In this document: piece by piece, positions 21,101-30,930 of the stretch
How the letters are laid out: each line of letters starts with the position of its first letter
Numbering within the stretch: position 1 is the stretch's first letter
Assembly (NCBI GenBank): GCA_963662175.1
Contig: OY759216.1
Span: 52,841,087 to 52,905,086 of the forward strand
Direction of reading: 5' to 3'
DNA length: 64,000 nt
From: Aradus depressus
Lineage: Eukaryota; Arthropoda; Insecta; Hemiptera; Aradidae
Program-made: the position numbers and the translations under genes
The notes under the pieces: generated by a model
What the model was told of the DNA's origin: nothing
The model's input: only the letters and a program-made list of their open reading frames with translations
Database searches by the model: none

Positions 21101-24100
21101 TCTGACTTTAAATATGAGTTATTGGGGTTTGAGTTGACTCCCTCTGAACCTCTCTTCCGTTCCGTCGATTCCGCTGAAAATTAATAAGTGTCGTCGTTAT
21201 GGGGTTTAGAATTCACATATGAAATTCTGTGTAGCAGTTATTGGAGTTTTTTCTCTAAACCCCCCTCCCCTTTGGCTGATTTAGCTGAAAATTTATAGGT
21301 ATTGTCCTTATGGAGTTTTAGTCTCACATATAAAATTTAGTACCGATACATTCATTCTTTCGGCAGTTATTAGAGTTTTAATGTTAAGCCTCTCCCTTTC
21401 CTTTAGTCAATTTGGCTGAAGAACAATAGATGTCGTCGTTAGAGGATTCGGGATTCACATATACAATTTCGTGTCGATACATTCATTCTTTCGGGAATTA
21501 TCGTGTTCACAAGTACACAGACAGTTTTTTTTTCATATTTGGAATCTAGAGGTCAGAAAACGTGAAATTCCGTTGATAACTCCGCATCGAATTGTTGACC
21601 GGTTAGATAACTTTCCCTTAACTTCGTGTAGCAGGTAGAGTAAAAAAAAAAAAATAATAATGATTGCAGGATTCCTTTTTCCATTTTGCTTTTGAAAAGT
21701 ATTTTCCAAGAGTGTATGAGTACATTACCTTGACGTAGACGCCGCCTTCCTTGGTGGGGTCCCAGAGAAACTCGACAGTGTTGAGTTGGCTCTGGTCCTG
21801 GTGAATGTCAAAGATGCCATAGGAGAGGGGAAGGTCGATCTCCAGGATACTGTCTCCAGGATGAGAGGCCACCCAGGCAGACATCTGCTCCCGCTCCATG
21901 TACTGGAGCCGGCGTTCGTGGAAACTCAGACGGATCACACTCTATACGTGAAACAAGAAAATAATATATGTATGCAGTGGCTCATTTCATGTCAAATCAT
22001 GTGAAAAAAAAAAAAAAAAAAAAAAAAAGTTTTAAACTTCTTTTCTCAGAATGCAAGGATATTTTGTACCCAAGGTTGGTAAATATGATATGTTGAACCA
22101 TAAGAAATTAATGGAAGGTATGCTGCCATGTTGCGCGTCATACTTCGCTATTGACTAATGCTATGTAAACAAGTACATTGAGAAGATTGAAAACTGCGAT
22201 TAAATTTAAATAGACGTTTTTATTGTTACTATATTAGTTTCTACAGTTACAATTTGATATAAATTGCTTTTCCTATCAACGTTTTTACACTATTAGAATT
22301 TTATGCCCATCGATGGATTTTAATAGGGAGGAAAATGTTCGAAAGCGACGGTTTAGTCACTTAAAAAATAATTTCATGGACGAAAAACTTTCTTCAGTTA
22401 CTTAGAATGAAAAAAAAAAAAGTTGATGGGGTATGTTATGCCATTCCCGCGTACGAAATAGGATCGAGCTCGTCATTCATCAGAAAATAATGGCATTCCA
22501 CATTTCCGTTTCCCTTTTCATTCTCAATTGACAGATATGATTCTGGAGTAGACATGATTTGAATGGAAGAGTTGGAAGGATTTCTATTTTGTACGACAGA
22601 AACAAAAAAAACTCATCTTTTCGATCTGTCTATTAAGATGAAATGGAAACAAAATTGATCACAAGATGAACCAATTTTTTTTATGGTTCGTAGAGTTTAG
22701 CAATTTATTATTATTATTATTATTCATAAAAATTTTAAAGTTTGTCATGCTAAAAAAATATTGGTACAAAAACAATTTGTCTAAGGTAAGGTACTAAACT
22801 GCCAGAAATTTAGACAGTTGCGTGTTGTCAGAGTAATATTGAAATGTCTGATATTGTTAGACAAAATACGAACACAAACACATTTGATTTTCAGATTTTG
22901 CGCTGGATGTGAAGAATGGCATTTAGATTTACAGAAAAAGAAAACACTGTTCCTTTTGCATTTATGTTTTTTAAGAATCTTGACCACCGTTATGTCTATG
23001 CCAGCACGGATATAAGTTAACGTGTATCGACAAAACAAATACACTTAACTGTTTCCAAGTCTCTCCACTACCAGACATTTCTGAATCGGTTCAGACAAGA
23101 CACACACAGTTGTTACTCAGGAACCTTTGACCTAGAGAGTTGAAATAGGTGTAATTTTCACTCTTGAAAATCTCAAAAATGGCACAGGAACCCAAACTTT
23201 ATATACATTTGTTTACCAAGCATAACATATTAAGTTTACCCAGCAATTTCCCGAAGTTTCAAAGAAAAGTGGGATCATATTTATCTGTAACTTTAAAGGT
23301 AACACATCAAGTGATTAAATTTGACAGGGACTATTCTACGGGTCATTCCATGAAGTACCCCGCAGGTGGTTCCGGATATAACATGTCCGGCGAAAACCTC
23401 TTAGAAGCGTCCTCCAATGTCGATTTGATGTGGAATGACCCGAAATCTAGATAAAAGGCTTTACAAAGACTTATTTACGTACATAATTCGAATACAGGCG
23501 AGAAAATCGACTACATAAAAAAAAAAAATTAAACTAATAAAATCAAATCAAAATTTAAGAGTACATACGTAAATAATTTTTTCCTTAACAAAAAAACTTA
23601 GAAATACTTAAAATTTCCTTAATGAATAAAAGTTACCTTTAGAATCTTCCCTCTGTACTCGGAAAGATCACCAAGTTTCTTGAGTTTGATCTCATAGGGC
23701 TGACCCTGGTTAAGATACGTGAGGGTCTCATCGCCAACCTTGGTAGCGATGGAAGTCGGGGCAGCCAGTACATACTGAAACCTGGTTAACAATTAATACA
23801 ATTGTGAGAATTAGGAGGCGGGACACTAAAAAAATATGTGTTTATTTTAAACACATTATATAAAGTCAAATATACCTAACATATTTTACGAGTTGACCTA
23901 TATGTTTTGGGCATAAATTATTTTTTAGGGATATTTTAAGATCAGCTTTTGTTAATTTAGTGATTAGGTTAACAATACTTGCAACTTCTAATCTAATTCT
24001 ATGGAACATTTATCTTCGTTATTATGAATTATATTCGTGGAACAGTGCTCTGGCAATCGAGACTAACTCCATTCTAATTCCAGGGCTGGAAAAATGTCCT

Positions 24101-27100
24101 TCGTGTTTCAAATAGCAAAATAAGTGCAATTATTTTCTTAAAAAAAAAAATAAATAAAAAAATAAAAATAACTTCTATATTATTCGTTCAAATTATAATA
24201 ACTAGACAAAGAAATACTTTAAAAATTTCCGTGGTTTGGTAAGTTGAAGTACCGTGGATTTATTTTACGCTAAGCAGCTGTACCTCTTTAAAAAAAAAAA
24301 TAGAACCAATCCATGATTTAATAGAGAAAATAAAGTTAAATTAGAGCGAATTTTGAAGAAAAAAAATCGGGGAGTAGCATATTTTGGGACTACCCATTTT
24401 TACATTTAAGACCTTCAAAAATCAATTTATTTTGAGAATGGGACCAATATGATTGGAATTACCTGAAAAAAACATTCAATTTAAAAACGATATCTCAAAT
24501 ATCAAATTGTGTCCATAAAGTATGGAGATTTGTTGAAAATATGTCACTTTTGATATTGTTCGAAAATTCAACTTGCAGTATTTCCGAATGTAAGTGAGAT
24601 AAAAGAGAAACATTGTGAGCCTGTTGTCAGGTCCACAACATTTATTTATATGCTCATCAATTTTAAGTCAAACCGGAAAAATGTTTTTTTAGGTGGCCGC
24701 ATATACAGATTATAGGTCTGATAAAGTTTTTTTAGGTGGCCGCATATACAGATTATAGGTCTGATAAAGTTTTTTTAGGTGGCCCCATATACAGATTATA
24801 GGTCTGATAAAGTTTTTTTAGGTGGCCCCATATACAGATTATAGGTCTGATAAAGTTTTTTTAGGTGGCCCCATATACAGATTATAGGTCTGATAAAGTT
24901 TTTTTAGGTGGCCCCATATACAGATTATAGGTCTGATAAAGTTTTTTTAGGTGGCCCCATATACAGATTATAGGTCTGATAAAGTTTTTTTAGGTGGCCC
25001 CATATACAGATTATAGGTCTGATAAAGTTTTTTTAGGTGGCCCCATATACAGATTATAGGTCTGATAAAGTTTTTTTAGGTGGCCCCATATACAGATTAT
25101 AGGTCTGATAAAGTTTTTTTAGGTGGCCCCATATACAGATTATAGGTCTGATAAAGTTTTTTTAGGTGGCCCCATATACAGATTATAGGTCTGATAAAGT
25201 TTTTTTAGGTGGCCCCATATACAGATTATAGGTCTGATAAAGTTTTTTTAGGTGGCCCCATATACAGATTATAGGTCTGATAAAGTTTTTTTAGGTGGCC
25301 CCATATACAGATTATAGGTCTGATAAAGTTTTTTTAGGTGGCCCCATATACAGATTATAGGTCTGATAAAGTTTTTAGGTGGCCCCATATACAGATTATA
25401 GGTCTGATAAAGTTTTTAGGTGGCCCCATATACAGATTATAGGTCTGATAAAGTTTTTTACTCAGTGTTGATGGGGGGTGCCTCTGGAGAGAAGGGTCCG
25501 CCTGACTCCTCAGTTCCGCGGTGTACAGTGGAGGTGGCCGGAGCTGTGGTGACCAGCAGGCCACTCCCGGTCTCTACCCCAGACGCTCCCTTCGGACCCC
25601 CGTCTGCAGGCGAGTCTCCTCTCTCTGGATAGTCAGCTTCCTTCCCTGGAACAGGAAAGAACTTCATATCAGGAAATGTGGGATATATACCTAGAGATAA
25701 ATTGTTCTCCCATGTATTTCAGCTACAACCCCTCTCTCGGTTTTTGTGCCTTCTATAAACCAGATTACCTTACCCCAATCTTAAGTCTCAAGACAGTAGT
25801 AATTTCTTTCTGGTATTGATACTTTAATCTTCTAATTATTGTTCTAAAAGTTGAATACTGGTACCATTTTGTCTATATTTATACTTAGAACAGGATCCTC
25901 CAAAATGTCCCAGAAGATTACTGAACGCCCAGTCCTCGGTATTAGTTTGTTATGAGCCTATGGGCTCCTCTTATTGCCTCCACTTTCACCATCGACCGTG
26001 CTCATGACCCTCGTGATTCTCAAGCAGGCAAATCTTAGATTTTTTTCGGTTTCTTTCTTTGTCCTAAATCGGCTCTCTGCCATCAGACCAGTATATCTTT
26101 TTAGGATTGAGTCCCCTTGTTTTACCAAAAAAACGCCTACAGGCCCATGGAGCCCCAATTAGAATTGAAATTAGGGACATTTTATTAAAAATATTATTGT
26201 TTCTTAATTTTTTATGGCAATATATTATTATTTCTTTGTCTTTATTTACAATTTTGATAATGATAGTTTCGAAAATACTCGCCTTAATAATAAAGGAATT
26301 ATACCTATATCAATCAAAATATACGATGATTTCGATAAATCTTACCATTGCAGGGATTTTGTTTTGTATTAGAAGTTGGGGAGGAATTGTGACTTCCAGT
26401 TAACTCGCCACTCCTAAAAACAAACATAAGATTAAATTAAATGTTACCAAAAGTCAATAATTTTCCTATACTATAAATATTAACTTAAAATAACTACAAT
26501 GACTTTTAGCTAAGTTTAAAAAATAATTTTAACTACCGGGATAACTTGAACATCGTCCAGTTAAAATACTTACCCATCGCTGTTGCTAAAAGGTGAGAGA
26601 AGCTCCTGTTTAAATGCAGACAAAGACGGAAGAGAGAGTAACGCATCGCTAAAACAACATTCAGATATATAGATATTATTCAGATACAGATATGTACATA
26701 AATATCATTCAGATATTCCAGAAGCTATGAGAGCAAACATCATGATGGAGACCCTCTTCTCAATAAATGCGCGCAGTTGGCTCAATGCTACACATCCAAA
26801 TTGCAATGTAATAGGGTGAGTAGTCGCGTGGCCACCTGGGTTTCCAGATCTTAGAGGCCCGTTGATTTTTTACGTTTGGGTTTCTATAAACAAGACGGTA
26901 GAGGGAAGATGACTTGAGAGCATGCAAAGATGAAGCAACTCAAAGATTGAAGGGATGATACGTATCATTGAACGTTATGATTGGTCCGATGAGGAAGAGA
27001 GCAATTGTGTACCCGGAACCATAGAAAGCATTTTGAACATTCAAAGCCCTTATATAATTAACTACGAATTTTGTAATTTTACACATGATCAAAAAGTGAT

Positions 27101-30100
27101 CATAAAGGCAGGAAAATAGTGAAAGTAGACTTGAAAGTAAGGAAGTTTGGACAATAAATAACATTTTTGACATATATGACACTGCAAGCTCGGGACCATC
27201 GCTCAACATCTCGAATGACAGCCTGCTTAAGTTTTTTTTAACCGTATATCAACAATGAGCTCAGTAGACAAACACACAAACTGTGGGCTACCGGCGCCCT
27301 TGTTATTAATATTGTTACTTGTTGTTAATATTGTTCAAAAGAAGTAAGTAATGTTTTTTTTTTCATTTTGTTTAGTTATATAAAGGTAGTTGTGTGTATC
27401 TCCTGATATTTTGAGTTTAGTGAGTTTTCCTTTGGACTGACAAGGTCATTAAGCTTGTACAATTGGAAAAACATGAAGAGTTAGACCTATCACATGATCA
27501 AAAAACATTACTTCTCCCATTGTTAAAATACGCCTGTCCAATATAGCATGGCGCCAGTCCTACACTCACAACACAACTACAAACATTTCAGAATAAAATT
27601 GTTCGTGTGCCTTTGAATGCACCATGGTTTATCGAAACAATCGAATCCATGAGGAGCTGGGAGTTCCTCGGGTCGCAGCCTAATTAAGGTCCTTAGTAGA
27701 TAACTACCACGGAAGACTAGGTCTGTGTTCTGGAGGAGCCCACTATAATCGTGGCCACTCTCCATAGAAGGCTCAAACCAAGATTGTACCAAGACATTAT
27801 TGTTCAATAATTCTATTTTATATTTTTTGTGAAGAACCAAAATGTTCTGGTCCAAATAAAGTGTGTTGTTGTTGTTTGATCAAAAAGTGAAATATGTTGT
27901 GAACTATACCAACTTTTCCTACATTCGTGTGCTTGACTCCCCTCTCATAAGACCGTTTTTCAAATTCAAATGTAGACTGTAAATTGACCAGCTGTAGTAA
28001 TAGAGAATTCAGGGATATTGTTTCAAAGCTTAATAATTGAAGTTATTGTATTACAGTAAAACCCTTCTTTACGGACAATTTTGCGATGTCCAGGACGGAA
28101 GTATAGGAAAACAATATATTTTTACCCCCCTCGCAATGGACACCCCTCTAACAGACGCGGACAAACAATTCTTCATCATCAAGAGATAAATTTATTTCTC
28201 CTAAGCAGACACTTACAAAAGAATTCATTTGAAAAATATAATTTTGAATGCTTTTTATTATTCGTAGAATTCGGTCTTAGTGAAACATGCATACATACCT
28301 ACTGTTTTGTTTATTAACTCAAAATCCATAATAACTATTATTATGTGTATTTTATCTAATTTTCTATTGTTCGTTACATATATATGTAGTATTAAATATA
28401 AAAGGAAATTAAACGCTTTGTATATCCTACATATCGTGACTGTCCGTTGCAGAGGGGTTTTACCGTATTTGAAAAGTTCTGAATGGATTTGGTGTTGTTC
28501 TTGGATTGAAAAATTGACCAAAATGTAGAAAAAATGTTTGTTTTTTCAATATTTCAGTTAGTTGGGTTGAATGGCCACGGGTTGACTACCATGCAGAGAC
28601 ATCTCCATAGAACATGTAGTTGATTCTCCCATCTGCTCACTATGCCATGGAGGCACTATGGACGATACTAAACTGGACACATCTAGACTGAGCTGTGCGA
28701 CGTCGCATGGCACAAGTAGCCAATGATATAAGCGTAGGATAAAAAAGAAAAAAAGTTGGTGTATGGCTTATGTAAATGTTTCAGGCGCTTGGGATAATGA
28801 TTTTTATACGAAATTCAACGAGCTTTCAGATGGTGGCAGTAAAATTAACATCTAGGTAAAAAGAAAAAAAACACGAGGAAATTCCTGGGGAAAGAGTAGA
28901 GACAAGTTAGAATCGGACCATTTTAGGATATATTTTGTTCCTCTTGCTGTGTAAGCAGTATGACTCCTCGAGACTTCACACTGTATATTATGTAAATATC
29001 GGATGGAGTGAAGGTCAATATTAAAATATAAGTTATGTTTTACCTATTAGTGAAGGATGAGGAGGTAAGGTCAACGTTGAGACCGGACAGACTGCAGGGC
29101 CCATCCAGATCCACCGTCAGCTCCTCCACTTGGTCCCATGGGTTCACACTAGCCCCTGAAGTCAACAATGACAATTAGATCATTTTTGGATATAGCAATT
29201 TTGGACTCACCAAAACAAACTGACGATTTCATTAGAATACAACTCACTACTGCCTCTCACTTTTCAACGAATTTGTTCTCTTATGTATATTTTTCACTTT
29301 CTTATATTATAAGATTACATTTATGATACAATTATAGAGCGGTGACATGTATTCCAAATACAGTTGAAATCATAAATAAAAACAAATAAGAACTAGTTTA
29401 ACTTTCATATCGTCTAGTTCCACTCCTATTATATTGGCTGGTCCACAGGAGAAGAGTTGTCGTGATTCACCGGCAAAGTACCTCCGCAGCAGCTCTCCCT
29501 CCAAAACTAATCGACCGTTTCTGCGATCTGTGTCAATATACGTTAGTTAGTTATTATGACTCATGCCCGGGCTTTAACTACGAGGTTATATCGCCTACTA
29601 CCAGAGCGCTCTTTCACCACTATGGTGAAGATGAGCCCGACTCTACAGTGTGAGTTCAAAATGTTGCCTACCTAGGTATATTCACCTAGGGTAGGGGGTC
29701 TTTAACGAGTACCTGACATCGCACAGACTCGGGACCATCGCTTAACGTCACATCCAAAGGACGGCGGGCTCATGAGTTTTTCTTTGATAATAGTTGAACA
29801 TTTGTTTTTGTTTATTAGCTTTCCATTACATATCGATACAGATCGCAAACATACATGCGGACACAGATGAAATCAGTTCAGTGATTTATCGACGAGCAAA
29901 ATTTTATTCGCAAGGAATACACAAGAATAAAATTGATAATGTATAGGACAGTTCTGCGTTACCCACGCCAGATATATATATTTTGTTACAAATATATGTT
30001 ATCTTTCCATTAAGACGAATCAGATATGAAAATAGGCTAGATTAGGCTAGGAGAATGGAAAGTGGAAGAGTTCTATCCCCTCAGCCTGAGGTATGTACCT

Positions 30101-30461
30101 GAGGTGAGTCACCAATGTACCAAAATGGCATAATGTGAAATGAGACGCAAGTGACACAACAGCAAAAAATACGACGTTTTTCGCCTCTCCTGAAAAATTG
30201 GATTTTCCAACATATGAAGTTGCGCTTTAAAGTCTTGGATATTAGAACAACTTTACCTTACAACTAACAATAACCTTCCCGAAGGGTTTCGGGATCATGC
30301 CTTCTACTGTACAATTGCGTGAGGATGTCCCACTTACCGTTCAACTTCTTCATTTTGGTCAAGCTGCCATCCTGAGTCCACTGCTTCCGTTTGGCCACCA
30401 TCCTGTCAACCTGGCACCAAGGATCGATCTCTCCCTCATCGGAGATCAGCAACATATCCAT
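15056..30461 (-). CDS. TFCP2: CP2/LSF-family transcription factor, ten coding exons, 3' end not found
   Basis: Minus-strand gene whose exons all join in frame: 30461-30338, 29155-29044, 26648-26574, 26413-26346, 25645-25462, 23781-23637, 21941-21729, 18739-18590, 16229-16119 and 15129-15056 (1,256 nt, about 418 residues). Residues 1-187 are a Ser/Pro/Gly-rich N-terminal region that includes an '[10 protein letters not shown]' segment like the LALPIFKQE of vertebrate TFCP2. Residues about 188-394 are the CP2 DNA-binding domain: [85 protein letters not shown] and [15 protein letters not shown]2 proteins are nuclear, sequence-specific DNA binders that act as dimers or tetramers. The SAM-like and C-terminal oligomerisation parts were not found; they lie further 3' (below 15,056) or outside. 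The KGADRK segment favours the CP2/LSF branch over grainyhead. Confidence 0.93.
15130..15849. other. CP2 intron 9, 3' part
   Basis: Intronic, A+T-rich. Near 15,310-15,340 'attttcaacggaatttcacg' resembles a Z-family fragment in reverse. Two overlapping short open frames on opposite strands (15,535-15,843) have no family features and I treat them as chance. Confidence 0.4.
15850..16038 (+). repeat. SINE-B copy in CP2 intron 9
   Basis: Head 'ggttggccgtgcgggctaca', B box 'gggctcgaatccc', body 'ctccctcccagggtcatgg' and 'tggctaatatgcatcg', then a poly-A-like end at about 16,030. It stands about 80 bases from the donor of exon 9 and antisense to the gene. Confidence 0.85.
16119..16229 (-). CDS. TFCP2: CP2 gene exon 9 (end of CP2 domain)
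   Basis: 111 nt, acceptor TTGTGTTTCAG, donor GAT|GTAAGT, phase 0 to 0. Encodes [20 protein letters not shown] and then [16 protein letters not shown], matching TFCP2 KGADRKQKTDREKMEKRTPH...KYQPSYETTILTE. Confidence 0.96.
16428..16452 (+). repeat. Poly-C tract in CP2 intron 8
   Basis: A run of about 20 C followed by a C/T-rich patch. On the transcribed minus strand it is a G run. Confidence 0.9.
16768..17013. repeat. Fold-back (inverted repeat) element in CP2 intron 8
   Basis: Two arms of about 104-106 bp (16,768-16,873 and 16,910-17,013) are nearly perfect reverse complements. They share, for example, 'cgttagagcattctcaagtg' and its complement, and are separated by a loop of about 36 bases. 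An RNA read through this intron would form a long hairpin. No coding content. Confidence 0.9.
17014..17113. other. Intron spacer between fold-back and SINE
   Basis: A/T-rich with a short G-rich patch. Nothing recognised. Confidence 0.4.
17114..17405 (+). repeat. SINE-A copy in CP2 intron 8
   Basis: Head 'gggcgccggtagctcagagg', B box 'gggttcaaaatcc', altered core, 'gactcccatagtagagtcag' and a truncated 'taggcgatatg' tail. Confidence 0.85.
17406..18589. other. CP2 intron 8, unassigned part
   Basis: A/T-rich intronic sequence without recognised repeats. No additional exon was found between exons 8 and 9, and none is needed, since the encoded protein is continuous (VFK|LKGADRK). Confidence 0.5.
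18590..18739 (-). CDS. TFCP2: CP2 gene exon 8 (CP2 domain)
   Basis: 150 nt, acceptor TTTTTTCAG, donor AAG|GTAATC, phase 0 to 0. Encodes [35 protein letters not shown] and [12 protein letters not shown], the most conserved part of the CP2 and grainyhead families. Confidence 0.97.
18824..19053 (+). repeat. SINE-A copy with internal deletion, CP2 intron 7
   Basis: Complete head ('gggcgccggtagctcactgg') and core ('gatgggacgttaagcgatgg'), then a jump from 'gaccccttaccctaa' straight to 'taaaagcccgggcatgagtc'. About 100 bp of body is missing. It lies about 85 bases upstream (on the minus strand) of the acceptor of exon 8. Confidence 0.88.
19054..19907. other. CP2 intron 7, A+T-rich
   Basis: Very A/T-rich, no repeats or exons recognised. 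Confidence 0.4.
19908..20132. mobile_element. MITE with 36-bp terminal inverted repeats
   Basis: Left end 'aattgagtggttgacgcgaa' and right end 'ttcgcgtcaaccactcaatt' are complementary over about 36 bp with two mismatches. The 225-bp interior is less A/T-rich than the intron and open on both strands by chance. It has no transposase, so it is a non-autonomous DNA element. Confidence 0.85.
20130..20518. mobile_element. Second MITE, abutting the first
   Basis: Ends 'ttgacggggttagaatcaat' and (reverse complement of the right end) 'ttgacggattaaaatcaaag' continue in parallel through a 'gtgacattttt' segment, giving imperfect inverted repeats of about 45-50 bp. It starts exactly where the 19,908-20,132 element stops, sharing 'caattgac', so the two may be nested parts of one insertion. 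Confidence 0.75.
20583..20628 (+). repeat. SINE-A tail fragment
   Basis: 'gatgtgacctcgttgttaaa' followed by 'tcccggacatgagtta' matches only the family's 3' tail. Confidence 0.6.
20845..21632 (+). repeat. Z-family, full-length copy in CP2 intron 7
   Basis: The most complete Z copy: 'gtcggtgaatcaccggcaat', TACTTCCCC, four decayed internal modules marked by 'gatacattcattctttcggc'-type sequence at about 20,995, 21,225, 21,343 and 21,475, the 'catatttggaatctagaggt' block and an end of the 'ctttcccttaacttcgtg' type. It ends less than 100 bases from the donor of exon 7. Confidence 0.88.
21729..21941 (-). CDS. TFCP2: CP2 gene exon 7 (CP2 domain)
   Basis: 213 nt (71 codons), phase 0 to 0, donor AAG|GTAATG. 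Encodes [20 protein letters not shown], then [20 protein letters not shown] and [19 protein letters not shown], each a clear match to TFCP2 (for example FHDRRLQYTEHQQLEGW, RPGDRILDIDIPMSVGIID). Codons are G+C-rich against the A+T-rich introns. Confidence 0.96.
21942..23339. other. CP2 intron 6 with homopolymers
   Basis: Poly-A of about 25 at 22,003-22,027. Otherwise A/T-rich with no exon or repeat assignment. Short open frames at 22,781-23,044 on both strands are chance overlaps. Confidence 0.4.
23340..23441. mobile_element. Small palindromic MITE-like element, CP2 intron 6
   Basis: GGGTCATTCCA at 23,340 and TGGAATGACCC at 23,431-23,441 are perfect 11-bp inverted ends. The centre holds a second palindrome, 'tccggatataacatgtccgg'. 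The interior is notably G+C-richer than the intron. Confidence 0.65.
23637..23781 (-). CDS. TFCP2: CP2 gene exon 6 (start of CP2 domain)
   Basis: 145 nt, acceptor TTGTTAACCAG, donor AAAG|GTAACT. Encodes [20 protein letters not shown] followed by [20 protein letters not shown], the conserved first strands of the CP2 domain. Phase 2 to 0. A second AG (TTTCAG, at 23,776/23,775) lies 6 nt further in and could serve as an alternative acceptor. Confidence 0.95.
23782..24690. other. CP2 intron 5, possible MITE relic
   Basis: A/T-rich. From about 24,360 to 24,690 the order of short motifs ('cataaagtatggaga', 'tttaagtcaaaccggaaa') parallels 57,190-57,470, so a diverged repeat family is present at both places. 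The tandem array begins where that similarity ends. Confidence 0.4.
24691..25460. repeat. 43-bp minisatellite, 18 copies, at the exon 5 splice site
   Basis: Unit starts 'aggtggccccatatacagat' and continues 'tataggtctgataaag' plus a T run. Copies begin at 24,691 and every 43 bases to 25,336, then at 25,377 and 25,418 (41-bp units with a shorter T run). The first two units have a G where the rest have C; otherwise copies look identical. The array ends against the donor of CP2 exon 5, so the intron's first bases are part of the last unit. Confidence 0.97.
25462..25645 (-). CDS. TFCP2: CP2 gene exon 5, donor overlaps a stop codon
   Basis: 184 nt, acceptor CCTGTTCCAG, reading [16 protein letters not shown]...[13 protein letters not shown]. 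The donor is GA|GTAAAA: spliced, the frame continues GAG TTT CAG (EFQ) into exon 6. Unspliced, the next codon is TAA. Intron retention would thus give a protein of about 188 residues without the DNA-binding domain. The intron begins directly with the first unit of a 43-bp tandem array. The exon is G+C-rich compared with its surroundings. Confidence 0.87.
25646..26345. other. CP2 intron 4
   Basis: No repeat recognised. Open frames at 25,958-26,403 lack splice signals and family features. Confidence 0.45.
26346..26413 (-). CDS. TFCP2: CP2 gene exon 4
   Basis: 68 nt between acceptor TTTGTTTTTAG and donor AATG|GTAAGA. Reads [20 protein letters not shown], a Ser/Asn/Thr-rich linker. Included because splice sites and phases (2 to 1) fit the neighbouring exons exactly. 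Confidence 0.8.
26574..26648 (-). CDS. TFCP2: CP2 gene exon 3
   Basis: 75 nt, acceptor TTGTTTTAG, donor GATGG|GTAAGT. Reads [20 protein letters not shown]..., which aligns with the SDVLALPIFKQE motif known near the N terminus of TFCP2 and UBP1. Phase 2 to phase 2. Confidence 0.88.
26649..27182. other. CP2 intron 2, 3' part
   Basis: A short 'cagatat' array near 26,660-26,715. Otherwise nothing recognised. Confidence 0.4.
27183..27300 (-). repeat. SINE-A head fragment, reverse
   Basis: 'gctcgggaccatcgctcaac' core complement, then a decayed head ending 'gggctaccggcgcc'. The tail half is missing. Confidence 0.75.
27440..27770 (+). pseudogene. Jockey-like LINE reverse-transcriptase C-terminal fragment
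   Basis: A conceptual reading with stops and frameshifts gives [34 protein letters not shown], and then in another frame [11 protein letters not shown]. This is the familiar end of non-LTR (jockey/CR1-type) polyproteins: a YACPVW..., LQ..QNK.LR...NAPWYVRN, LH.DL..P pattern. It is a dead fragment in CP2 intron 2, opposite to the gene's strand. Confidence 0.75.
27771..28053. other. CP2 intron 2, spacer
   Basis: Nothing recognised between the LINE fragment and the pogo-like MITE. Confidence 0.4.
28054..28465. mobile_element. Pogo/Tigger-like MITE
   Basis: Left end CAGTAAAACCCTTC and reverse-complemented right end CGGTAAAACCCCTC continue in parallel to 'acggaca', giving imperfect inverted repeats of about 30 bp. 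A TA lies at both outer borders. The 412-bp interior has no transposase frame. Confidence 0.75.
28466..29043. other. CP2 intron 2, 5' part
   Basis: No repeat or exon recognised. Confidence 0.4.
29044..29155 (-). CDS. TFCP2: CP2 gene exon 2
   Basis: Acceptor TTGACTTCAG and donor AATAG|GTAAAA bound 112 nt reading [18 protein letters not shown]...[14 protein letters not shown]. It is acidic and Ser-rich, typical of a CP2 N-terminal activation region. It enters in phase 1 and leaves in phase 2. Confidence 0.85.
29455..29545 (+). repeat. Z-family fragment cut by a SINE
   Basis: 'cgtgattcaccggcaaagta' and 'cctccaaaactaatcgaccg' are from the family's 5' portion. It is interrupted after 'gtcaatatac' by SINE-A. 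Confidence 0.7.
29545..29772 (-). repeat. SINE-A copy, reverse, without head
   Basis: 'gttattatgactcatgcccg' to 'catccaaaggacggcggg'. The tRNA-like part is missing. Confidence 0.85.
30338..30461 (-). CDS. TFCP2: CP2 gene exon 1 (start codon)
   Basis: The ATG at 30461 is the first in this frame; an in-frame TAA lies 12 nt upstream. It encodes 41 residues beginning [20 protein letters not shown] and ends at a strong donor (AACG|GTAAGT), phase 1. A preceding GTG codon is not needed as a start. Family similarity is weak in this exon; it is linked to the gene by phase and order. Confidence 0.8.
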
Positions 30462-30930
30462 CACTAGTTACTCATCCCCTCTCCCATTACACTAGCGGAA
30501 AATAACTTGCAGGTTTTACTTTTTAAATTCATACAAAAAATTTTAATAAACAAAAAAATCTTTTGAAATATTTGTACTAAAAAAAAAAAAAAAAAGTGTT
30601 ACTAAAATATCAATAGACTTATATTTAAGAAAGAAAAAAAATTACTCAATCCTGAGAAGCTTACGAAGATATAAAAATTTATAAATATATAAATTTGAAA
30701 AAGGGGGGGAAAAAAGAGCGCAAAATTAATTTAAAATGAACAAGGCGGGTCTTTACTGTTCTTCTCAGGCAAGGCAGAATGAGGAATTTGTAAAAATGCC
30801 ATTTCGTAATACTGGGCTTCTTCAATGATTAATATTCGAGCATTTCTACGTCCACGAATCACTTTAGTCCGACCACCAAGTCTATGCATGTCACAGAGGC
30901 TAGAACATTCAAAGGGGACCAGGATGGATG

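Noticed and set aside
24691..25460. CRISPR array
   Set aside because: Units are contiguous with no unique spacers and lie in a eukaryotic intron: a minisatellite.
25420..25632. Plus-strand 70-codon frame over CP2 exon 5
   Set aside because: It is the shadow of the minus-strand exon, whose splice sites and phases fit the gene.
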